Source of the DNA: Rhodosalinus halophilus
Lineage (GTDB): Bacteria > Pseudomonadota > Alphaproteobacteria > Rhodobacterales > Rhodobacteraceae
Direction: 5' to 3'
Length of the DNA stretch: 64,000 nt
Assembly: GCF_003298775.1 (NCBI RefSeq)
Contig: NZ_QNTQ01000013.1
Location: 62,001 to 126,000 of the forward strand
Shown: piece after piece, positions 57,783 to 64,000 of the stretch
Numbering within the stretch: position 1 is the first letter of the stretch
Layout: each line of letters opens with the position of its first letter
Made by a program: the position numbers and the translations under genes
Notes under the pieces: generated by a model
Databases searched by the model: none
Seen by the model: the letters and a program-made list of their open reading frames with translations, nothing else
What the model was told of the DNA's origin: nothing

Positions 57783-57986
57783 TCAGAGCTCTCCCAGCTT
57801 GAGGTCGGGGTGATACTCGCCCGCCACCTCCTTCACCACCGCCTGCCCGCAGCGCATCACGCCGTTGCCGGTGTCATAGGCATAGGTCGGATCGCCGTAG
57901 AGCTCCCAGCCCGCGTTCAGCGCGGCGGTCACCTTGTGGCAGAAGGCGCTGGTGTCGTCGGCGGTGAGAAAACGGTAAAGGCGCAT
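57783..57986 (-). CDS. DUF1737 protein
   Basis: A 67-residue protein, MRLYRFLTADDTSAFCHKVT, then ALNAGWELYGDPTYAYD and a QAVVKEV ending. The FLTADDTSAFCHKVTxALNxGWxLYGxP pattern is the DUF1737 signature. Function unknown. It sits between nnrU (five bases upstream) and mch (one base downstream), strongly implying cotranscription with pathway genes. Confidence 0.8.
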   Translation of the reverse strand: MRLYRFLTADDTSAFCHKVTAALNAGWELYGDPTYAYDTGNGVMRCGQAVVKEVAGEYHPDLKLGEL

Positions 57987-57991
57987 GAAGA

Positions 57992-58543
57992 TCACCCGAA
58001 GGCCGGATAGCCGAACCAGTAGTGGACCCAGGCGATCAGGCCATAGACCACCAGCGTGCCCACCACGGCGCCGATCTCCTTGCCCGTCGAGGCGCGCGGC
58101 GGCGGCGCGGGATGCGCGGTCTGCCGGTTGATCAGGATGACCTCGACCACCGCCCAGGCCAGCAGGCCGCCGAAGAGGATGAGCGAGGGCAGATCGCCGT
58201 TGACGATCAGGTGCCCCACGGCCCAGGCCTTGATCGCGGTGAGCTGCGGGTGGCGGATGTAGGCGGTGATCCGCGTCTTCATGCCGGAGGCGGCGAAGAG
58301 ATAGACGGCGAGCAGGTTGAGCAGGTTGTTGATCCCCACCGTCGCCGGGTGCCGCCCCCACCAGAAGCCCGCGTCGGCATTGCGGTAGCCCCACCACATC
58401 AGCACGATCGAGAGCAGCACCAGCACCGCGACCAGGCCCTTGGCCGTATCGCCCATTCGCGCCCGCGCGTCGGGCGCCACGCGCTTGAACAGATGCGCGC
58501 CGCTCCACAGCAGCACGCCCAGGATCAGAACCGTCAGTGCCAT
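57992..58543 (-). CDS. NnrU-family membrane protein
   Basis: A 183-residue membrane protein of the NnrU family (isoprenylcysteine-methyltransferase-like fold). LWSGAHLFKRVAPDARA, the ITAYIRHPQLTAIKAWAVGH segment and DLPSLILFGGLLAWAVVEVI are typical, with five or six membrane helices. NnrU was described near nitric-oxide-reduction genes in Rhodobacter, but no denitrification gene is here; the context is C2 assimilation. It lies 39 bases after the mcl2 stop. Confidence 0.85.
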   Translation of the reverse strand: MALTVLILGVLLWSGAHLFKRVAPDARARMGDTAKGLVAVLVLLSIVLMWWGYRNADAGFWWGRHPATVGINNLLNLLAVYLFAASGMKTRITAYIRHPQLTAIKAWAVGHLIVNGDLPSLILFGGLLAWAVVEVILINRQTAHPAPPPRASTGKEIGAVVGTLVVYGLIAWVHYWFGYPAFG

Positions 58544-58582
58544 CGCCAGTCTCTCCCTGCCCCGTCCGGGCGCTACCCTAGA

Positions 58583-59440
58583 TCAATGGGCGAGCGCCGC
58601 AATGGCCTCTGCCTTGGCCAGCGTGCGGCGCGCGGTCTCGACATGCAGATTCTCGACGATTCGGCCGTCCACCACGGCCACGCCCTCGCCGCGCGCCTGC
58701 GCCTCGTCGAAGGCCTCGATCTGGCGGCGGGCGAGCTCGATGTCCTCGGCCGCGGGGGCAAAGATCGCGTTGGCCGTGGCGACCTGCGCGGGATGGATCA
58801 GCGTCTTGCCGTCGAAGCCCAGGTCGCGGCCCTGCTCGCATTCCGCCCTCAGCCCGTCCTCGTCGCGGAAGTGGTTGAAGACGCCATCGACGGAGACCTT
58901 CCCTTCGGCCCGCGCGGCCATCAGCATGGCCTCCAGCGCGTAGAGCATCGGCAGCCGGTCGGCGCGCATGGCGCAGCCCAGTTCCTTGGCAAGGTCGTTG
59001 GTGCCCGCCACGAAGCCCGCAAGCCGCGGATGCGCGGCGATGGCGGGCGCGTTGAGGATGCCGCGCGGCGTCTCCATCATCGCCCAGAGCGGCGTGTCGT
59101 CGCCCATGAGCTCCGCCGCGCGGTCGAGGTCGCCCGGCCCGGAGACCTTGGGCAGCAGGAGCCCGTCGAAATCCGCGCCCTGCATCGCGGTGATGTCCGC
59201 GGCGCCCCACTCCGTGTCCAGCCCGTTGACCCGCACCAGACGCGCCTTCTTGCCGTAGCCACCGGCGTCGAGCTCCTTGCGCAGGGTCTCGCGCGCCTCC
59301 TGCTTGGTGTCGGGCGCCACCGCGTCCTCAAGGTCGAAGATGATCGCGTCCACGGGCAGGCCGCGCGCCTTCTCCAGCGCGCGCTCCTTGGAGCCGGGAA
59401 TGTAGAGCACCGAGCGATACGGGCGCGATCGTTCGTCCAT
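58583..59440 (-). CDS. mcl2: (3S)-malyl-CoA thioesterase, Mcl2 type
   Basis: CitE-like enzyme hydrolysing (3S)-malyl-CoA to malate, completing glyoxylate/acetyl-CoA conversion in the ethylmalonyl-CoA pathway. It has 285 residues, as in Rhodobacter sphaeroides, and starts MDERSRPYRSVLYIPGSKER; DAIIFDLEDAVAPD, MMETPRGILNAPAI and FVAGTNDLAKELG contain metal and CoA residues. The paralogue Mcl1 is longer (about 318) and has a different N-terminus, so this is assigned Mcl2. A perfect GCAAC-N3-GTTGC palindrome is 12 bases upstream of the ATG. nnrU, DUF1737 and mch follow. Confidence 0.9.
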   Translation of the reverse strand: MDERSRPYRSVLYIPGSKERALEKARGLPVDAIIFDLEDAVAPDTKQEARETLRKELDAGGYGKKARLVRVNGLDTEWGAADITAMQGADFDGLLLPKVSGPGDLDRAAELMGDDTPLWAMMETPRGILNAPAIAAHPRLAGFVAGTNDLAKELGCAMRADRLPMLYALEAMLMAARAEGKVSVDGVFNHFRDEDGLRAECEQGRDLGFDGKTLIHPAQVATANAIFAPAAEDIELARRQIEAFDEAQARGEGVAVVDGRIVENLHVETARRTLAKAEAIAALAH

Positions 59441-59451
59441 GACCTCTCCTC

Positions 59452-59466
59452 CGCAACAAAGTTGCG
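59452..59466 (-). promoter_or_regulatory. GCAAC-N3-GTTGC operator candidate of mcl2
   Basis: CGCAAC-AAA-GTTGCG, a perfect 6-bp-arm inverted repeat, 12 bases before the mcl2 ATG. It shares the arms and three-base spacer with the ecm element. Position over the early transcript suggests repression. Confidence 0.5.
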
Positions 59467-59617
59467 CGCCTATGGGCCATGTTCGCGCCTGGGGTTCAAG
59501 CCCCTTTTGCAGTCGCAGCATTGCGGGCAGGCGGGCGGCGCACGGCCCGGCAACGCTTCGGCAACCACGGCCGGCCACGGTACGCCCCCGTATACAAAGG
59601 CAGATGGAGGACTGCGC

Positions 59618-59773
59618 ATGAAAGACCTGGTCATCCACGCCATGGGCCTCGGGCTGATCGCGCTCGCTGCGGCGACCTCGGCCGGGATGGCCGAAACCCG
59701 GCCGGCCGGGCCGCCGTCGGCGCCGACGGCGGTCTGCGATTCGGCGGTGGAAGGCACAGGCGCCCCGGCATGA
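59618..59773 (+). CDS. Predicted 51-residue secreted peptide
   Basis: A 51-residue protein with a typical signal peptide: MKDLVIHAMGLGLIALAAAT, then SAGMAETRP, with likely cleavage near AGMA. A GGAGG ribosome site lies eight bases before the ATG. The mature part (about 24 residues) is Pro/Ala-rich with one cysteine. No family recognised. It is divergent from mcl2, with twin hairpins downstream. Confidence 0.55.
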   Translation: MKDLVIHAMGLGLIALAAATSAGMAETRPAGPPSAPTAVCDSAVEGTGAPA

Positions 59774-59819
59774 GGCGGGCCCAGGCACCCGCCTGTAGGG
59801 TGCGAGGTCCCCTCGCACC
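59773..59819 (+). terminator. Twin hairpins after the secreted-peptide gene
   Basis: First inverted repeat AGGCGGG (59773-59779) with CCCGCCT (59788-59794). Second, stronger repeat GGTGCGAGG (59799-59807), loop TCC, CCTCGCACC (59811-59819). Neither has a T-run, but they separate the plus-strand gene from the convergent TSUP gene and could act in both directions. Confidence 0.5.
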
Positions 59820-59848
59820 GCCACCCCCCGCCCCAAGGGGTGCGACCG

Positions 59849-60601
59849 TCAGGTCAGCGCGTCCCAGACGAGCTTGGCGCCCGTCAGAGTCAGCAGCAGA
59901 TAGGTTAGCGCGAAGAAGGCGCGCTCGGGCACGAGGAAATGCGCCTTCACGCCCGCCCAGGCGCCCAGCAGCGCGAAGGGGGCAAGCGCCAGGTTGGCGA
60001 TCAGCGTCTCGGCGGTAAAGATCCCGAGCACCGCATAGGGCACCGCCTTGGCGATATTGACGATCCAGAAGATCAGCACCGTCGTCGCCTGATAGGTCGT
60101 CTTGTCCGGCCGCCCGGAGAGCAGATAGACCGCCGCGGGCGGCCCGCCGGCGTGGCTGACGAAACTGGTGAAGCCGGCCGCGAGCCCGGCCGCCAGACCC
60201 CAGCCCGCGCCCAGCCGCCGCGAAGCCGGACGGATCAGCCCGCGCGCCTGCGCCAGCCGCCAGCCGACGAAGGCGAGCGCGATCGCCCCGATCAGCAGGC
60301 GGATCATGTCGTCGTCGGCCACCCGCCAGAGCGCCACGCCCAGGCCCACCCCCGGCAGCGCGCCGAGGATCAGGAGCCGCCCCGCCTGCCAGTCCCAGCG
60401 CCGCCAGTAGGGGCGCAGGGTGGCGAGGTCGATGAGCATCAGCAGCGGCAGCATGATGCCAAGCGCCTGTCCCGGCGGCATGACGAGCGCCAGAATCGCC
60501 GCCGAGGCGAAGGCCGCGCCCGAGCCGAAGCCGCCCTTCGACACGCCCGCGAAGGCCACCGCCACGGCGGCCAGCGCGAAGATCTGCGCGTCCATCTGCA
60601 T
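59849..60601 (-). CDS. TSUP-family (TauE/SafE) membrane transporter
   Basis: A 250-residue protein with eight or so membrane helices of the TauE/SafE family, which export sulfite, sulfonates or organic acids. Family features: AGVSKGGFGSG near residue 18 and the matching GFTSFVSHAGGPPAAVY near 143. The substrate is unknown. ATG 60601 or an ATG two codons later may be the start. It is divergent from mdh. Confidence 0.85.
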   Translation of the reverse strand: MQMDAQIFALAAVAVAFAGVSKGGFGSGAAFASAAILALVMPPGQALGIMLPLLMLIDLATLRPYWRRWDWQAGRLLILGALPGVGLGVALWRVADDDMIRLLIGAIALAFVGWRLAQARGLIRPASRRLGAGWGLAAGLAAGFTSFVSHAGGPPAAVYLLSGRPDKTTYQATTVLIFWIVNIAKAVPYAVLGIFTAETLIANLALAPFALLGAWAGVKAHFLVPERAFFALTYLLLTLTGAKLVWDALT

Positions 60602-60705
60602 CGGCCGGATTCCTTCCTTGTGCCGCAGGCTTAGCGCGCGGCCGGCACGGTCGCCAGCGACAAGCCGTGCGGCGCGCTCTTGCGCCGGCGGGTCCGAAGC
60701 TCTAG

Positions 60706-61707
<1,002 letters not shown>

Positions 61708-61717
61708 CGATCCCGCG

Positions 61718-61740
61718 GGGGCCGTGCCCGGCACGGCCCC
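61718..61740 (+). terminator. Bidirectional hairpin between mdh and the glycosyltransferase gene
   Basis: Perfect 10-bp inverted repeat GGGGCCGTGC / GCACGGCCCC around CCG, located between the convergent stops of mdh (61707) and the glycosyltransferase (61740). The absence of a T-run makes the mode uncertain. Confidence 0.6.
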
Positions 61741-62813
61741 TACCCGCCCGGAATGTCGCGCATCAGCCCGGAGAGAGACTCCGGCCCCGTGTAGCGGCGG
61801 CTGCCCTCGAACACGGGCGACCGCGCGAGCACCTTCTCGCGCTCCAGCATCTGCGCGTAATGGCCCGCGCCGCCGGCGTGCTGGCCGCGCGCGGCAATAT
61901 ACGCCAGACCCTCGCGGCCCCGCGTGAAGGGATAGTGCAGAAAGACCGCGATGCTCTCGGAGCAGGGAATCGCGCGATCGAGCTTGTGCGCGCCGCCGTT
62001 GAAGCGCATCCCCCGCCTCCAGCGGATCAGCCCAAGCTTCGTGGTGTTCAGCTCGCGGCGCAGCGCGGCGCCGGCCAGGGGACGCGCCAGCCGCCGCAAC
62101 AGCGCCTGCGCCGGGCCGGCGTTCACCGGCCCGCCGGGCGAGAAGACCTGGCGCAGGAGCATGCGCGCCAGCGGGCCGGGGGCCGCCGCCTGCCCGAAGA
62201 GCCGCTCGCGCGCGCCGCCGCGCAGCTCGACCGGCGGCGTGGGATAGCGCCGGCGCGTGGCCGCCGTGATCGGGCGCATGATGTAGCCCGGCATCGCCTC
62301 ACCCGGTCCGTCGAAGAAGGGAAAGGCCTCGGTCAGGCTGACGCCGTCGGCCGGGTCGAAGACATGCTCGGCCAGCGGGCGGTCCGCGTAGAGATCCAGC
62401 ATCAGCGTCACCACCGCCTGCGCGCCCTCGCGGTCGAGCGCCGCGGTGTAGTCGCCAAGGCTCCGCCGCCCCATGCCGGGGAAGACGAAATGCTCGTCGA
62501 GATCGGGCACCAGGCACCATTTGTCCGCGCCGTGGCCGTCGAGCAACTCGCTGCGCCAGAACGCCTTGTGCTCGGCGTAGGTCGAGCCCTCGACCGGGCG
62601 GAAGACGGTCACGTCCGCCTCACCCGCGAGAAGCTCGGCGGTGCCGTCGTCCGAGCGGTCGTCCACGATCAGGAAGGCCGGCCGGCAGATCGAGCGGTAG
62701 TGCGCCAGAAAGGCCGGCAGGATGTTGGCCTCGTTGTGGGCGAGGGCCACGACGGGCGTCGCTTCCGGATCGGGATCCGGCCCGCCGTGTCGGATGAGCC
62801 GTTGCGGTCGCAT
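61740..62813 (-). CDS. Glycosyltransferase family 2 protein
   Basis: A 357-residue GT-A-fold glycosyltransferase. The nucleotide-binding start is VALAHNEANILPAFLAHYRS with LIVDDRSDDGT; the metal-binding motif is DLDEHF, near residue 104. The rest (RRYPTPPVELRGG, KLGLIRWRRGMRFNGGAHKL) follows a pattern of the family-2 group often called Glyco_tranf_2_4. Acceptor unknown. Its presence between mdh and sucC looks like a later insertion in a metabolic block. Confidence 0.82.
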   Translation of the reverse strand: MRPQRLIRHGGPDPDPEATPVVALAHNEANILPAFLAHYRSICRPAFLIVDDRSDDGTAELLAGEADVTVFRPVEGSTYAEHKAFWRSELLDGHGADKWCLVPDLDEHFVFPGMGRRSLGDYTAALDREGAQAVVTLMLDLYADRPLAEHVFDPADGVSLTEAFPFFDGPGEAMPGYIMRPITAATRRRYPTPPVELRGGARERLFGQAAAPGPLARMLLRQVFSPGGPVNAGPAQALLRRLARPLAGAALRRELNTTKLGLIRWRRGMRFNGGAHKLDRAIPCSESIAVFLHYPFTRGREGLAYIAARGQHAGGAGHYAQMLEREKVLARSPVFEGSRRYTGPESLSGLMRDIPGG

Positions 62814-62871
62814 GCGCCTCCCTGTCCTGTCGCCCGGCTCCCTCGGACCGAGCCTCGCGCATTGGCCGCTA

Positions 62872-62902
62872 TGTGATCACACGATTTTCTGGCGTGATCA
62901 CA
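62872..62902 (+). promoter_or_regulatory. Tandem GTGATCAC operator of sucC
   Basis: Two GTGATCAC palindromes (62873-62880 and 62894-62901), 13 bases apart and 21 bp centre to centre, 111 bases before the sucC ATG. Spacing is identical to that before sdhC and the flanks are similar (TGTGATCACA). Confidence 0.65.
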
Positions 62903-62948
62903 AAAGGCCGAAATGCGCCACAAATGCCGCTCCGCGGGCGGAAACCCC

Positions 62949-62976
62949 TTTTCGGGCCCGGCACGGACCGTATAGG
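62949..62976 (+). promoter_or_regulatory. Candidate sucC promoter
   Basis: TTTTCG (62949-62954), a 16-base spacer, and TATAGG (62971-62976), 36 bases before the ATG. Weak -35, good -10. The tandem operator would be about 80-110 bases upstream of the start of transcription, a position suited to an activator. Confidence 0.35.
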
Positions 62977-63012
62977 CGGGATGAGACCGCGCACAAGACG
63001 GGACAGTGAGCG

Positions 63013-64000
63013 ATGAACATCCACGAATACCAGGCCAAGGCGCTGCTGCGCGACTACGGCGCGCCGGTGAGCGACGGGCGCGTCGTGATGCGCGCCGAAG
63101 AGGCCAAGACCGCGGCGGGCGAACTCGACGGGCCGCTCTGGGTCGTCAAGGCGCAGATCCACGCAGGCGGCCGCGGCAAGGGCCACTTCAAGGAAGCCGG
63201 CGCCGGCGAGAAGGGCGGCGTCCGGCTGGCCAAGTCGGTCGAGGAAGCCGCGGAAGAGGCGCGGCGCATGCTGGGCCGCACGCTGGTGACGCATCAGACG
63301 GGGCCCGCGGGCAAGGAAGTGGGCCGCATCTACATCGAGGACGGCTCGGGCATCGCGCGCGAGCTCTACCTCGCGCTGCTGGTGGACCGGGTGACGAGCC
63401 GCATCTCCTACGTCTGCTCGACGGAGGGCGGCGTCGATATCGAGGAGGTGGCGGCCAGCACGCCCGACAGGATCCTGTCCTTCTCCGTCGATCCCGTGAC
63501 GGGGTATCAGCCGTTCCACGGCCGCCGCATCGCCTTCGCGCTGGGTCTGGAGGGCAAGCAGGTGAAGCAGTGCGTCAGCCTGATGGGCACGCTCTACCGG
63601 CTGTTCGTGGACAAGGACATGGACATGCTGGAGATCAACCCGCTGATCGTTACCGACGAGGGGGATCTCAAGTGCCTCGACGCCAAGATGGGCTTCGATT
63701 CGAACGCGCTCTACCGGCACGCCGACATCGCCGCCCTGCGCGACGAGTCCGAGGAAGACCCCAAGGAACTCGCGGCGTCCAAGTATGACCTGAACTACAT
63801 CGCGCTCGACGGCGAGATCGGCTGCATGGTCAACGGCGCGGGCCTCGCCATGGCGACGATGGACATCATCAAGCTCTACGGCGCGGAGCCCGCCAACTTC
63901 CTCGACGTGGGCGGCGGCGCCACCAAGGAGAAGGTGACCGAGGCCTTCAAGATCATCACCTCGGACGACAACGTGAAGGGCATCCTCGTCAACATCTTCG
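63013..64000 (+). CDS. sucC: Succinyl-CoA synthetase beta subunit (C-terminus outside window)
   Basis: ADP-forming succinate-CoA ligase beta subunit of the TCA cycle. About 329 of the usual 390-400 residues are visible. The ATP-grasp domain starts [20 protein letters not shown], with [31 protein letters not shown] and [20 protein letters not shown]; the CoA-ligase domain has [15 protein letters not shown]. sucD presumably follows beyond the edge. The tandem GTGATCAC operator lies upstream. Confidence 0.96.
   Translation, partial: MNIHEYQAKALLRDYGAPVSDGRVVMRAEEAKTAAGELDGPLWVVKAQIHAGGRGKGHFKEAGAGEKGGVRLAKSVEEAAEEARRMLGRTLVTHQTGPAGKEVGRIYIEDGSGIARELYLALLVDRVTSRISYVCSTEGGVDIEEVAASTPDRILSFSVDPVTGYQPFHGRRIAFALGLEGKQVKQCVSLMGTLYRLFVDKDMDMLEINPLIVTDEGDLKCLDAKMGFDSNALYRHADIAALRDESEEDPKELAASKYDLNYIALDGEIGCMVNGAGLAMATMDIIKLYGAEPANFLDVGGGATKEKVTEAFKIITSDDNVKGILVNIF

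Overview
The window is very GC-rich, almost wholly coding DNA from an alphaproteobacterium of the Rhodobacterales (Rhodobacter/Roseobacter group). The evidence is gene content and order: CckA, a GTTC-N7-GTTC SOS box before recA, the bamE / DUF177-rpmF-plsX-fabH-ihfA-merR block, argS-SPOR-nagZ-scpA-scpB, an HvrA-type H-NS protein, and ethylmalonyl-CoA pathway genes near sdhCDAB, mdh and sucC. I see no rRNA, insertion sequence, prophage or CRISPR array. There are two tRNA genes. No gene-free stretch exceeds 300 bases; the longest is the 241-base convergent gap 10444-10684, in which I see nothing definite.

Layout. 1-14250 is housekeeping: valS (cut by the left edge), typA, alaS, recA, cckA and rsmB, with a secreted HExxH protein and a sulfotransferase-like orphan. 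14399-19246 is a compact unfamiliar module: a calcium-type P-ATPase with a cysteine-free HMA-like N-terminus, a degenerate S-adenosylmethionine synthetase paralogue overlapping it, and convergently an HMA2-like membrane protein overlapping a DUF5132 protein. 19446-29600 holds guaB, a corrinoid-reactivation-type ferredoxin, tRNA-Gly, a histone-deacetylase-like hydrolase, an AbrB-type membrane protein, uup and olsB. 29619-36281 is the envelope/lipid block, tRNA-Pro and a duplicated dcd. 36347-41789 is scpB, scpA, nagZ, a SPOR protein and argS, four of them overlapping end to end. 41938-43521 is a quorum-sensing cluster (small repeat protein, luxR, luxI).

43696-64000 is central carbon metabolism. 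ccr, ecm, mcl2 and mch belong to the ethylmalonyl-CoA pathway for acetyl-CoA assimilation; its products glyoxylate/malate and succinyl-CoA enter the TCA cycle through the nearby sdhCDAB, mdh and sucC. An inverted repeat GCAAC-N3-GTTGC lies before ecm and mcl2, and a variant lies before ccr. A different element, two GTGATCAC palindromes exactly 21 bp apart centre to centre, lies about 110-145 bp before the start codons of both sdhC and sucC. These look like two local regulons.

Cell-cycle and communication genes also seem linked. TTAA-N7-TTAA (CtrA-type) sites lie before cckA and before the luxR/luxI cluster, in a sequence where TTAA is rare. The most novel candidates are the P-ATPase / MAT-like / HMA2 / DUF5132 module, the two shared operator families, and a small tryptophan-leucine repeat family present both in the quorum-sensing operon and beside tRNA-Gly.
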